DNA from: Clostridia bacterium
GTDB lineage: Bacteria > Bacillota > Clostridia > Oscillospirales > Butyricicoccaceae
Assembly: GCA_017521295.1 (NCBI GenBank)
Contig: JAFXDF010000082.1
Coordinates: 1-38,405, forward strand
Length of the DNA stretch: 38,405 nt
Reading direction: 5' to 3'
This document shows positions 1 to 7,538 of this stretch, piece by piece. The notes under the pieces are model-generated. The model saw only the letters and a program-made list of their open reading frames with translations, was not told the origin of the DNA and made no database searches. The number at the start of each line of letters is the position of its first letter. The first letter of the stretch is position 1. The position numbers and the translations under genes were made by a program.

Positions 1-834
1 AAAACCGTCGAATATGGCAGCTTTACAAAAGCATCGGAGATATTAAACTACTCACAATCGGGCATCAGCCGAATGATAAATGATCTTGAAACGGAATGGA
101 AAGTCACTCTTTTGGAGCGAAGCAAAACGGGTGTTAAGCTCACAAGCGACGGTCTGAAACTCTTGCCTCATGCAAAGGCTGTCGTTGGTGAGTATGAGAA
201 ACTTCAAATGGAAGTAGATGCTTTGAACGGTTTGCAATCCGGTATCATCCGAATCGGAACATTTTCAAGTGTGGCTACGCATTGGCTCCCAAACATCATC
301 AAAGAATTTCAAAAAGACTATCCGAACATTGACTATGAACTGCTCCTTGGTGACTATACGGAAATTGAAGAATGGATTCATACCGGCAGAGTTGATCTCG
401 GCTTTTTGCGATTACCCACGTTGCCGGAGTTTGAAACGCATTTTTTAGAAAAAGATGAGCTGATGGCGATCATCCCCGAAGGACATCGTTATGCCGACAG
501 CGATGCTTTCCCGGTAGAAGCGCTCTGTGATGAGCCGTTTATGCTTCTTGAAAAAGGTGCAAAAGCAGAAATATCCGCTATCTTTGAACGGCATAATCTT
601 ACGCCAAAGGTGCATTTCACAACATGGGATGATTATGCTGTTATGTCCATGGTGGAAAGCGGACTGGGTATCAGCATCCTGCCGAATCTGATTTTGAAAC
701 GGATTCCATACAGAATCGTCACAAAACCGCTGACGATTCCTGCGTATCGTGATATTGGTATTGCTCTGAAAAGCAGTAAAACGGCTTCTCTCGCTGTAAG
801 GCGATTTATGGAATATTTGCAATACAGATCATGA
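1..834 (+). CDS. LysR-family transcriptional regulator (5' end missing)
   Basis: The reading frame is open from base 1, so the gene starts upstream of the window. The visible part begins inside the winged helix-turn-helix (EYGSFTKASEILNYSQSGIS, the recognition region of LysR proteins) and continues through the linker helix into a LysR substrate-binding domain (IRIGTFSSVATHWLP, a typical start of the first subdomain). It ends at TGA 832-834. LysR proteins are DNA-binding regulators that respond to a small co-inducer; the ligand cannot be read from the sequence. The gene is clearly more AT-rich than everything after base 1000 and uses codons such as ATA, TTA and AAA, so it may have been acquired or lie at the edge of a different region. 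Its neighbour upstream is not visible. Confidence 0.93.
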   Translation, partial: KTVEYGSFTKASEILNYSQSGISRMINDLETEWKVTLLERSKTGVKLTSDGLKLLPHAKAVVGEYEKLQMEVDALNGLQSGIIRIGTFSSVATHWLPNIIKEFQKDYPNIDYELLLGDYTEIEEWIHTGRVDLGFLRLPTLPEFETHFLEKDELMAIIPEGHRYADSDAFPVEALCDEPFMLLEKGAKAEISAIFERHNLTPKVHFTTWDDYAVMSMVESGLGISILPNLILKRIPYRIVTKPLTIPAYRDIGIALKSSKTASLAVRRFMEYLQYRS

Positions 835-868
835 TTTTGATTGTAGAACCCCCAATATAGAATAAAAA

Positions 869-910
869 GGCGATACCTGGTCGTGAAAACCAAGTATCGC
901 CAATTTTCTT
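869..910. terminator. Intrinsic terminator after the LysR gene
   Basis: A 13-bp inverted repeat with one mismatch (arms 869-881 and 889-901) is followed by AATTTTCTT. It is preceded by AAAAA, so it may also work on the minus strand and end transcription of the convergent ferredoxin gene. Confidence 0.75.
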
Positions 911-996
911 GTCGCACTCCTGTACGGCAGCTACCCTATGTCAGCAATACTCTCATACTGTCTTATTGGAATCTATCCCACGGGGGTCTTTTTTGA

Positions 997-1698
997 TTAT
1001 TCGCCCAGAATGCGGCCGTCGGTGGTGACGGTGACCACCTGCCAGGGGATGAACTTGCCGCTCTGCTGCAGGGCGCGCTTGGCGGCATTTTCGATGCCGC
1101 CGCAGCAGGGCACCTGCATACGGACGATGGTGACGCTCTGAATGTCATTTTCGGCAATGATGCGGGTGAGCTTTTCGGCGTAGTCGCCTTCGTCCAGCTT
1201 GGGACAGCCGATGAGAGTGATGCGGTTCTTGATGAACCGGTCGTGGAAATTGCCGTAGGCATAAGCGGTGCAGTCGGCGGCAATGAGCAGGTGGGCGCCG
1301 TCAAAATAGGGGGCGTTTATCGGCGCCAGCTTGATCTGCACCGGCCACTGCCGCAGCTGGCTGGACACCGGCTGGGCGCTCTCGACGGCAGGCTCACGGC
1401 GGATGGCTTTGGCTTGGCTGCCGGGGCAGCTGCAGGCGTGGTCGCCTGCGGCCTTCTTTTTGGCCTCCTGGGCCAGACGGACGGCCTCGGCGTCATAGGC
1501 GGGGGCTTCCCGCTCTTCAAAGGTGATGGCACCCACCGGGCAGGCGGGCAGACAGTCGCCCAGCCCGTCGCAGTAATCCTCCCGGAGCAGCTTTGCCTTG
1601 CCGTCCACCATGCCGATGGCGCCCTCGTGGCAGGCCTCGGCGCACAGGCCGCAGCCGATGCACTTGTCTTCGTCGATTTTGATGATTTTACGTTTCAT
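997..1698 (-). CDS. Dicluster 4Fe-4S ferredoxin-like protein with a C-terminal cysteine domain
   Basis: The protein has 233 residues. Residues 13-23 carry CIGCGLCAEAC. Residues 43-54 carry a second cluster of unusual spacing (CDGLGDCLPACP), so two [4Fe-4S] clusters are likely. After a basic linker with CSCPG comes a C-terminal domain with conserved-looking cysteines (DCTAYAYG, IGCPKLD, VPCCGG). It is probably a cytoplasmic electron carrier or iron-sulfur binding protein; the partner is unknown. The ATG follows AGGAGG closely. It is transcribed away from the Crp/Fnr gene, and its promoter has the shared palindrome centred at -41.5, the usual place for activation by a Crp/Fnr protein. This suggests redox or nitrosative-stress control, but that is inference. 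Confidence 0.85.
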   Translation of the reverse strand: MKRKIIKIDEDKCIGCGLCAEACHEGAIGMVDGKAKLLREDYCDGLGDCLPACPVGAITFEEREAPAYDAEAVRLAQEAKKKAAGDHACSCPGSQAKAIRREPAVESAQPVSSQLRQWPVQIKLAPINAPYFDGAHLLIAADCTAYAYGNFHDRFIKNRITLIGCPKLDEGDYAEKLTRIIAENDIQSVTIVRMQVPCCGGIENAAKRALQQSGKFIPWQVVTVTTDGRILGE

Positions 1699-1718
1699 AG
1701 AAGTTTCCTCCTGAATAC

Positions 1719-1777
1719 TTGACTTTATGGTTGCAGTATACTATGCTTTGGACAGAAAGTCTGTTGGATTTCCAACA
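1719..1777 (+). promoter_or_regulatory. Promoter and operator of the Crp/Fnr gene
   Basis: TTGACT (1719-1724), a 17-bp spacer and TATGCT (1742-1747) form a good sigma-A type promoter. The palindrome TGTTGGA-TT-TCCAACA (1762-1777) then falls at about +8 to +23, where a bound regulator would block its own transcription. One site can therefore activate the ferredoxin gene and repress the regulator gene. Confidence 0.65.
1735..1777 (-). promoter_or_regulatory. Promoter of the ferredoxin gene with Crp/Fnr-type site at -41.5
   Basis: On the minus strand the -10 is TATACT (1740 to 1735), with no good -35. The predicted start is near 1728. The centre of the perfect palindrome 1762-1777 (TGTTGGA-TT-TCCAACA) lies 41.5 bases upstream. 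This matches class II activation by Crp/Fnr proteins, which replaces a missing -35. Confidence 0.6.
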
Positions 1778-1791
1778 AACCGGAGGCTGCT

Positions 1792-2451
1792 ATGAAAGAA
1801 TTTTATGGGATTTTACAAGCTTGCGCCCTGTTTTGCGGTGTGCAGGAAGGGGAGTTGGAGGGGATGCTGGCCTGTCTGGGCGCCCGGAAGGTCACTCTCC
1901 AAAAGGAGGAAAGCATCTTTCGGGAGGGCGACCCTGCCAATTTTGTAGGTGTGGTGCTGCGCGGCGCGGTACGCATCCTGCGGACGGATTTTTACGGAAA
2001 TCAGAGCATCGTGGGACAGGTGGAGCCGGGGGATCTCTTCGGTGAGGCCTTTTCCTGTGCCGGGGTGCAGGCCCTGCCGGTGAGCGCGGTGGCGGCACAG
2101 CCCTCGGAGGTGCTGCTGCTGGATATCCACCGGGTGCTGACCCTGTGCGCCAATACCTGTGCTTTTCACAGCCGCATCGTCAGCAATCTGGTGCAGGTGC
2201 TGGCCGGTAAGAACCTGGGCCTCAATCAAAAGCTGGACATCGCCTCCCGGCGGACCACACGGGACAAGCTGCTGGCCTATCTGACCGCTCAGGCCAAGGC
2301 CGCCCAAAGCCCCCGATTCACTATTCCCTTCGACCGGCAGGCCCTGGCCGACTACCTTGGCGTGGAGCGCTCGGCCATGTCGGCAGAGCTGTCCAAGCTG
2401 CAAAAGGAAGGCGTATTGAAAACCCACCGCAGCCAATTTGAGCTGTTATAA
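1792..2451 (+). CDS. Crp/Fnr-family transcriptional regulator
   Basis: The protein has 219 residues, the usual length. The N-terminal half is a cyclic-nucleotide-binding-like beta barrel (IFREGDPANFVGVVLRGAV, then GDLFGEAFSC). A long dimerisation helix follows, and the C-terminal winged helix reads RQALADYLGVERSAMSAELS. Cysteines at residues 11, 15 and 28 are near the N terminus but do not match the classic FNR cluster spacing, so I do not claim an iron-sulfur sensor. The divergent ferredoxin gene is its probable target, and the palindrome between them its probable site. A redox, NO or haem-type signal is possible (HcpR-like regulators are of this type) but unproven. The ATG is preceded by CGGAGG. 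Confidence 0.92.
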   Translation: MKEFYGILQACALFCGVQEGELEGMLACLGARKVTLQKEESIFREGDPANFVGVVLRGAVRILRTDFYGNQSIVGQVEPGDLFGEAFSCAGVQALPVSAVAAQPSEVLLLDIHRVLTLCANTCAFHSRIVSNLVQVLAGKNLGLNQKLDIASRRTTRDKLLAYLTAQAKAAQSPRFTIPFDRQALADYLGVERSAMSAELSKLQKEGVLKTHRSQFELL

Positions 2452-2452
2452 A

Positions 2453-2484
2453 TAAAAAAAGACCCTGAAAAGGGTCTTTTTTTA
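2453..2484. terminator. Bidirectional terminator between crp/fnr-like and ldt-like genes
   Basis: The arms AAAGACCCT and AGGGTCTTT surround a GAAA loop, with A-run on the left and T-run on the right. It can end both convergent transcripts. Confidence 0.9.
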
Positions 2485-3435
2485 TTCGGTTTCTTCCGGC
2501 AGCTGATAGCCGGTGATGAGAATGTGGGGCTTTTTGCTGTGGTCCAGCCAGAGCAGGGTCTCCAGCATGTCCTCCTCCAACAGGCCGATACAGCCGGAGG
2601 TGGGATGGTCGCTGCAGTGCAGGAAAATGGCACAGCCCCGGTCGGGGATCACATAGGGAGGCGTGTTGTACCGGATCACCACCCCGTAGCGGTATGTCAC
2701 GTCGTAGTCCTCCAGATGCTCCACATCGTCCCAGTTCCAAGTCTCGGTGAGACTGGTGTCATCCCGCTCCTGCCAGGTGTTGAAATAGATGGATTCGGCG
2801 TCACACACCCAGTCGGACTGGGGGGTGATGTCCCGCCAGGCCAGCTTGAGGCCTTCGGGCATTTCCGCCAGGCCAAAGGCCGAGCCCAGAGCCCACAGAC
2901 CGGCGGGGGAGCGGCGGGTGTTGCGCTGGCGGTCGTGCTGAATGCCCTTGGAGCCGGTGTAGCCGGCCATGCGGCCCAAGTGTTCCACCGGGGCCCAGGT
3001 GCCGTCTTCCTGCCGCTCGTAGCAGACGGTGACGGTGGACACCCCGTCAAAGTCCTGAGCCACGGCCAGGATCAGCTGGTCGCAGCCCCGGGCGTCCAGA
3101 TCCTCCCAGGTGAGGCCCTCCACCGCCATCCATTTGATGAGCAGGCCCATGTCGGTACACCACAGATCGGGAGGAAAGTTCTCTGCCTTTACAGCATCCC
3201 AGGTATCAGCGGTATCGCCGGGCTGCGGTGTGATGGGATCCCCCTGCTGCCAGTCGGATTCCACCCAAACCGGCGGAGGCTCCGGTTCGGTGGGGGGCTC
3301 GGTTTCCGGTTCGGTGGGGGCAGGCTCGGTGGCCTGGGTAGGGGGCTCGGTGGGCTGCTCCTGGGGCACAGGGGCGGCGCAGGCCGATGAGGTCAGCAGC
3401 ATCAGCGATAGAAACAGCGAAAGGATCTTTCCCAT
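2482..3435 (-). CDS. L,D-transpeptidase-like secreted lipoprotein
   Basis: With the ATG at 3435 the protein has 317 residues; an upstream ATG at 3456 lacks a ribosome site, whereas GGAGG precedes the one chosen. A signal peptide (ILSLFLSLMLLTSSAC) suggests lipidation at the Cys. A Pro/Thr/Glu-rich spacer of about 50 residues follows. The C-terminal half has the YkuD-type signature IFLHCSDHPTSGCIGL, with the His and the Ser-x-Gly-Cys pair that form the catalytic site in L,D-transpeptidases. Such enzymes cross-link or modify peptidoglycan outside the membrane; a few relatives only cleave or bind. It starts 17 bases after the flavoprotein gene, so it may be the last gene of that operon, although no functional link is evident. 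Confidence 0.8.
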   Translation of the reverse strand: MGKILSLFLSLMLLTSSACAAPVPQEQPTEPPTQATEPAPTEPETEPPTEPEPPPVWVESDWQQGDPITPQPGDTADTWDAVKAENFPPDLWCTDMGLLIKWMAVEGLTWEDLDARGCDQLILAVAQDFDGVSTVTVCYERQEDGTWAPVEHLGRMAGYTGSKGIQHDRQRNTRRSPAGLWALGSAFGLAEMPEGLKLAWRDITPQSDWVCDAESIYFNTWQERDDTSLTETWNWDDVEHLEDYDVTYRYGVVIRYNTPPYVIPDRGCAIFLHCSDHPTSGCIGLLEEDMLETLLWLDHSKKPHILITGYQLPEETE

Positions 3436-3452
3436 AGGACTTCCTCCACAGG

Positions 3453-4796
3453 TCATTTTTTGGTGCTGTCCAACAGCTTTTTATAGGGCATCAACATGCC
3501 CTCGTTCATCTTGTTGCCCATTTTGGCCAGCACCTTGGGATTGGCCAGCAGAGCGCCTACGGCGTACATTTTCAGCATGGTGGGCCACTGCTTCTGGGGG
3601 AAGTCGTACTGGCCGTGGGCCTTGTAGAACTTGTGGTCGGCCCGCATCATGCCCTGCATGAGCCAGATCAGGTCCCGGAAGACCTTCATGCCGCCCACGC
3701 CCCAGAAGGTCTGAGGGGGCTGATAGCCCTGTTCCAGGGCATAAGCCAGCTTCTGGCACAGCAGGTCGATTTGACGGTCGGGCTCCTGCTCGTCGGTGGC
3801 CACACCGGCCAGGAAGTTTCCGCCCACGCTGGCCCGGGCTTCGATGACGTTCCGGAGATTTTCTTCCCGGCTGAGGGGGCCGGACACCAGATAACCCACG
3901 GGGGCTCCCATGGTCACCGTCCGATGGCCGTTGCAGAACTGCCGGTCGTCGTACATCTTGAACCGGGGGCCCATGGAGTGGTCCTTGATGGTAAAGGCGT
4001 AAACGGTGGCCTGGGCGGTCTGGATCTCCCGGCGAAGAAACTCGTCAAAGCCGTCGGTGTAGATGCACTTGCCCGACACGGCGCAGCGGAAGCAGCCCAG
4101 GCAGCCGCCCTGGAGGGGGTATTCCCAAATGTTGACCACCCGGGTGTTGTAGGGGCAGTTTGTCTGGAACCGGGCGATCATGGCCTGGAGGTTGCCCTCT
4201 TCCGGGGTCACATCGGTGACGATGACCACGTCGCCGGGCTTTTGGGCGCCGTCAGCTTCCGGGACAGTGGCAGGCACCGGCGTAAAGGCCGGCTGCGGCT
4301 GGGGGAAGGGCAGATAGCTGTCCTTTTCCACACTCCATTGGAGAAACTGCAGGAAGTCCCGGGCCTGCTTTTGACCCTTTTCGGTGAGCAGATCGTCCAT
4401 GTCGGCCGACAGGCCGCCGATGTATTTCAGCCCCAGCTCCTGGCACATATCCTGTACATACCGGTGGGCGGTGATGTCATAAAAGTGCTTGGAGGTGGTC
4501 AGCTGTGCGGCGTACTTTCCCGCCAGGGAAAGACCGCTGTTTTTCAGCAACTCCAGGAACCGATGGAGCTGACTGGGTGCCAGAAAGGTGTAGACCGGAT
4601 AGGAAAACAGCAGAAAGTCAGACTGCTTTACAGCTTCGACGGCAGAGGAAAAATCCTGCTCCAGAGTCTTGATTTTCTGCCCGGCGTGGAGCACCTCAAA
4701 AGAAACCTGGGGGAACTGCTGCTCCAGGTAGCGGACGGTCTGCAGGGTGATGCTGTATTCCCCTTTGGGGCTGCCGTTAATGACCAGAATTTTCAT
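3453..4796 (-). CDS. Tandem flavodoxin-fold oxidoreductase (iron-sulfur flavoprotein-like)
   Basis: This 447-residue protein is about twice the size of a normal flavodoxin-fold NAD(P)H oxidoreductase. Residues 1 to about 160 form one domain starting MKILVINGSPKGE, the FMN phosphate-binding loop. From about residue 190 a second fold begins (DVVIVTDVTPEEGN). The second carries CLGCFRCAVSGKC, a Cys motif like that of iron-sulfur flavoproteins and related NADPH-dependent FMN reductases. It probably moves electrons between NAD(P)H or ferredoxin, FMN and an unknown acceptor. It lies 10 bases after the EFR1-type gene in the same operon. The first domain's loop is intact, but which domain binds FMN cannot be told here. 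Confidence 0.82.
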   Translation of the reverse strand: MKILVINGSPKGEYSITLQTVRYLEQQFPQVSFEVLHAGQKIKTLEQDFSSAVEAVKQSDFLLFSYPVYTFLAPSQLHRFLELLKNSGLSLAGKYAAQLTTSKHFYDITAHRYVQDMCQELGLKYIGGLSADMDDLLTEKGQKQARDFLQFLQWSVEKDSYLPFPQPQPAFTPVPATVPEADGAQKPGDVVIVTDVTPEEGNLQAMIARFQTNCPYNTRVVNIWEYPLQGGCLGCFRCAVSGKCIYTDGFDEFLRREIQTAQATVYAFTIKDHSMGPRFKMYDDRQFCNGHRTVTMGAPVGYLVSGPLSREENLRNVIEARASVGGNFLAGVATDEQEPDRQIDLLCQKLAYALEQGYQPPQTFWGVGGMKVFRDLIWLMQGMMRADHKFYKAHGQYDFPQKQWPTMLKMYAVGALLANPKVLAKMGNKMNEGMLMPYKKLLDSTKK

Positions 4797-4806
4797 AAAA
4801 GGATCC

Positions 4807-5583
4807 TTACTTTACAAAAAATACTTCGGGCTTGCGGTACTCGGCGCACTTTTCGGCAAAGAGGGGAGCGCGCTCCTTCCAGGCGTCGCTGAAATAGCCT
4901 CTGGCCTGCATGGGGCAGATGGCGATACAGGCACCGCATTGGACGCATTTGGTGGGGTCGGTCTCCTGAGGATGGGCCCGGGGAATGGCACGGCCGGGGC
5001 ACAGATCGGAACAGGCCCGGCAGTTGATGCAGTCCTTGTTGGCGGTGGGGTACATGCCGGCGGGCTTGCGCTCGGGGGCCTGGGCCTCGGGGTCGCCGGG
5101 CAGGGAAATGGGGGCGGCGTCCTGCCAGCTGTCCTCCAGCAGCTGGGCGCAGCGCTGGCCGAAGGCCGTCATGGCCTCCATATCGTCCTTGTCGGGACGG
5201 CCTTTGGCCACCTCATGGAAGATGGAGTGCTCGGCCAGGAAGGCGCCGGCGGCGATGACCTTGAAGCCGCGGGCCTCCAGCAGCTGCTGCATCTGCAGCA
5301 GGGCGTGGTCATAGTGGCGGTTGCCGTAGACGGCGGCGATAACGGCAGGGGTGCCGTGGCCCTGAAGCTGCTCCACCCAGGGCCGGCAAATGGCCGGGAT
5401 AAAGCCGCCGTAGACCGGCATGGCCAGTAGCAAAACATCCTCGGCAGGGATGTCCACCGGGCCGGTGGGAGGCTTTTTCATCCAGTCGTGGAGCTTCGCG
5501 GGCTTGCCCATGGCATTTTTGATACAATGGGCGCAGGCGGCGGTAGTGCCTTTGCCGCTGAAAAAGACGGTGTGCAGTGTCAT
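4807..5583 (-). CDS. EFR1-type flavodoxin-ferredoxin fusion protein
   Basis: The protein has 258 residues. It begins with a short flavodoxin-like domain (FFSGKGTTAACAHC, then AMPVYGGFIPAICRPW), where the usual FSGTGNT loop is changed to FSGKGTT. It ends with two [4Fe-4S] motifs, CINCRACSDLCP and CVQCGACIAICP. This is the EFR1 family layout, proteins thought to pass electrons between ferredoxins and flavins. The ATG at 5583 overlaps the upstream stop (ATGA), which favours this start over a TTG 15 bases earlier. Co-transcription with two other flavodoxin-fold proteins suggests one reductive system for an unknown substrate. Confidence 0.85.
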   Translation of the reverse strand: MTLHTVFFSGKGTTAACAHCIKNAMGKPAKLHDWMKKPPTGPVDIPAEDVLLLAMPVYGGFIPAICRPWVEQLQGHGTPAVIAAVYGNRHYDHALLQMQQLLEARGFKVIAAGAFLAEHSIFHEVAKGRPDKDDMEAMTAFGQRCAQLLEDSWQDAAPISLPGDPEAQAPERKPAGMYPTANKDCINCRACSDLCPGRAIPRAHPQETDPTKCVQCGACIAICPMQARGYFSDAWKERAPLFAEKCAEYRKPEVFFVK

Positions 5584-6158
5584 ACGCGATCCCTCCAATA
5601 AGCATCGATTTGCTCCCGGGCCTGCTTGAGAATGGCCTCGGTGTCGGCGCCCATCACATCCAGATTTTCGGCGGAAAACAGGGCGGTTTTTTCAATGGAA
5701 AAATAATTTTTTGCCAGAGCATCCACATAGTCAAAGCCCAAATGGGAAGGCAAAACCGGGCCGCCGGCGGTGGAAACATAGAAAAGCCGTTTGGCTTTAC
5801 AGAGCCCTTGCGGAACGCCTTTCTCGTCATAGTGGAAGGTCACGCCCAGGGCCATTACATACTCCAGCCAGATCTTCAGCGCGGAAGGGAAGGACAGGTC
5901 CCAGAAGGGGGCGGCGATGACCACGGTATCGGCGTTTGCGAATTGCCGGGCGTATTTGAAGATGGGGTGGTCAAAGTTGTCCTGGGCGATCATCTTGTCC
6001 CGCAGGGCCAGGGTCTTGCCGTTGAGGGGCAGAAGGTTTTCCTCAAACAGCAAAAGCTCTTCGGCGGTGCCCTCCAGCTTGCTCAGCAGATGCCGGGCCA
6101 GCTCCAGGGTGCGGGAGCCCTCACGGGGACAGGCGTTGATAAAAAGTGTATGTTCCAT
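5580..6158 (-). CDS. FMN-dependent NAD(P)H oxidoreductase, azoreductase-like
   Basis: The protein has 192 residues from the ATG at 6158, which has GAGGTG seven bases upstream; the longer open frame has no such site. The N terminus (TLFINACPREGSRTLELARH) is the flavodoxin-like FMN-binding strand and loop. VIAAPFWDLSFPSALKIWLEYV and FYVSTAGGP match the family of NADH-azoreductase/quinone reductases. It reduces quinones, azo dyes or similar compounds; the natural substrate is unknown. First gene of an operon of three or four genes, with TGA overlapping the next ATG. Confidence 0.85.
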   Translation of the reverse strand: MEHTLFINACPREGSRTLELARHLLSKLEGTAEELLLFEENLLPLNGKTLALRDKMIAQDNFDHPIFKYARQFANADTVVIAAPFWDLSFPSALKIWLEYVMALGVTFHYDEKGVPQGLCKAKRLFYVSTAGGPVLPSHLGFDYVDALAKNYFSIEKTALFSAENLDVMGADTEAILKQAREQIDAYWRDRV

Positions 6159-6180
6159 AATGTTCACCTCTTGTATCTTG

Positions 6181-6209
6181 ATAGTAGCACAAACCGGCCT
6201 GCCTTTCAA
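6181..6209 (-). promoter_or_regulatory. Promoter of the flavoprotein operon
   Basis: On the minus strand TTGAAA (6209 to 6204), a 17-bp spacer and TACTAT (6186 to 6181). It lies 23 bases upstream of the ATG and back-to-back with the ncRNA promoter. Confidence 0.65.
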
Positions 6210-6244
6210 GGCTTGGAAAAAACAGAAAAATTTTGAAAAAAGTG

Positions 6245-6273
6245 TTGACAAACCGAGGGCGTTCGTGTATGAT
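6245..6273 (+). promoter_or_regulatory. Strong promoter of the ncRNA
   Basis: Consensus TTGACA (6245-6250), 17-bp spacer, TATGAT (6268-6273). The predicted start is at or near A6280. It is one of the best promoter matches in the window, yet no open reading frame follows for 280 bases. Confidence 0.85.
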
Positions 6274-6279
6274 ATGCCC

Positions 6280-6487
6280 ATAGTTAGTTGACGCTAACTG
6301 GAAGGGATAGAACACCGGCCTCCATCGTATTTGCAGCGATTTGCCATAGTCGCCTCCAAATAATTAGTCTAACGATTGTTGACGGGATACCATCTCCGAC
6401 CATTCTGCCGGTTGTGCGTTCCGGCAGAGGCGCATGCAACAATATGGAACCATAACAAAAACCCCGACTTTTGTCGGGGTTTTTGTT
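6280..6487 (+). ncRNA. Structured non-coding RNA of about 208 nt, class unassigned
   Basis: A consensus promoter precedes it and a 15-bp perfect terminator hairpin ends it; nothing in between codes for protein. Visible helices are AGTTAG/CTAACT (6282-6287 with 6294-6299), ATTGTTG/CAACAAT (6375-6381 with 6437-6443), GGGAT/ATCTC (6384-6388 with 6392-6396) and TCTGCCGG/CCGGCAGA (6404-6411 with 6421-6428). GTTGACG occurs twice (first in the loop of helix one, again at the base of the 3' domain). The size and isolated setting fit abundant regulatory RNAs of Clostridia such as 6S RNA or the raiA-motif RNA. I cannot decide between these, or a new class, without a covariance search. It might also read on as a leader of the gene at 6556, but the terminator and the extra -10 behind it argue for an independent RNA. 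Confidence 0.75.
6454..6487 (+). terminator. Terminator of the ncRNA
   Basis: A perfect 15-bp stem (arms ending CCCCGAC and starting GTCGGGG) has a TTTT loop and its 3' arm runs into TTTTTGTTGTTT. Confidence 0.92.
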
Positions 6488-6514
6488 GTTTGGCTATGCA
6501 CTGGGATGAAAGTA

Positions 6515-6523
6515 TGATATAAT
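6515..6523 (+). promoter_or_regulatory. Extended -10 promoter of the LRR-VWA-ATPase operon
   Basis: TGATATAAT is a perfect extended -10 (TGnTATAAT) 33 bases before the GTG start. The -35 is weak, which is usual for this promoter type. Confidence 0.6.
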
Positions 6524-6555
6524 ATCAATTTAGAGTAACGAAAGGAGGGCTGCCC

Positions 6556-7527
6556 GTGGAGACCATCAGCGGTCTGTCCAACTGGAAGCTGACCCTGCGG
6601 CGGGAAGTTGACCATATCCAGATCCTGCGGGCGGTGACCTGTGACCGCAGGGCGGCGCTGCCCGACGAGTTGTTCGGCCTGCCGGTGACCGTTTTGGGTG
6701 ACCATGCCCTGGCTCCCAATGCCCGGCCGGTGCCGGGCGAAGCGGTGTGCATCACCTGCGGCCGGGAGGGTGACTGGGACAACCGGGAGCTGCAGGAGCT
6801 GACCCTGCCTGCCCATCTCACCGATGTGCAGAATTATGCTTTGTACGGCTGCCGCAGCCTGCACACCCTGCATCTTCACGACCGGGTGGACCGGTGGGGC
6901 GGCGGCTGCCTCATGAACTGCCGGGCACTGAGCCATCTTTCGCTGACCCGGGTGGGGCAGAAGCAGGGCGAAGCCCTGGCCTTTTTGTGCGGCGAGCTCC
7001 ACGATGTGCTGCAGGTGACCGTTCATGAGGTGGATGGCAGTGAGACCCGACTGATCTTCCCTGAATATATGGAGATCTATGAGGAAAACGTGCCCAATCA
7101 CCACTTTGACTACCATATTCACGGCGGCGGACACCCCTATCATCATGTGTTCCGGGCCAAGCAGCTGGACCTGCGGGTGTACGACGGGCTATGGGAAAAG
7201 TACCTCCGGGAGGAGCACGAGCCGGCCACGGCGGTGCAGGTGGCCTATACCCGCCTGCGGTGGCCCACCGACCTGAGCCCCCGGGCCCGGGCCCAATACC
7301 GGGATTATCTGGCCGGACGGGCGGATGAGGCTCTTTTGTGGCAGCTGAAGCAAAAGGATGTACAGGGCCTGCGGCTGCTGCTGGAGGAGCTGGATGTGGA
7401 GGGAGACCTGCTGCACACCGCCTGCGACCGGGCGCGAAATGCGGGCAATACCGAGGGGCTGGCGCTGCTTCTGGAGCGGCAGCATCAAAAGGAGCCTTTG
7501 GGCTTTGACAAGGATTTTGATTTGTAA
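6556..7527 (+). CDS. Leucine-rich-repeat (BspA-like) cytoplasmic protein
   Basis: This 323-residue protein starts at GTG 6556 behind AAAGGAGGG. Residues from about 75 to 130 show BspA-type leucine-rich repeats (LQELTLPAHL, YALYGCRSLHTLHLHD, CLMNCRALSHLSL). The C-terminal 100 residues are helical and resemble degenerate ankyrin-like helices (ALLWQLKQKDVQGLRLLLEE). No signal peptide or membrane segment is seen, unlike surface BspA proteins, so it is probably intracellular. It sits 11 bases before the VWA gene, and the pair is followed by a MoxR-type ATPase. It could be a substrate or adaptor for that ATPase/VWA system, which is inference. Confidence 0.75.
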   Translation: METISGLSNWKLTLRREVDHIQILRAVTCDRRAALPDELFGLPVTVLGDHALAPNARPVPGEAVCITCGREGDWDNRELQELTLPAHLTDVQNYALYGCRSLHTLHLHDRVDRWGGGCLMNCRALSHLSLTRVGQKQGEALAFLCGELHDVLQVTVHEVDGSETRLIFPEYMEIYEENVPNHHFDYHIHGGGHPYHHVFRAKQLDLRVYDGLWEKYLREEHEPATAVQVAYTRLRWPTDLSPRARAQYRDYLAGRADEALLWQLKQKDVQGLRLLLEELDVEGDLLHTACDRARNAGNTEGLALLLERQHQKEPLGFDKDFDL

Positions 7528-7538
7528 GGAGGTGCCGG

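Noticed and set aside
1719..1742. Promoter TTGACT with TATACT at 1737
   Set aside because: The spacer would be only 12 bases; TATGCT at 1742-1747 gives the correct 17.
4807..5598. TTG start five codons upstream of the EFR1-type gene
   Set aside because: The ATG at 5583 overlaps the upstream stop as ATGA and has GGAGGG at good spacing.
6364..7146. Minus-strand open frame covering the ncRNA 3' part and LRR gene
   Set aside because: It reads through the ncRNA terminator and the LRR gene in antisense, and has no ribosome site.
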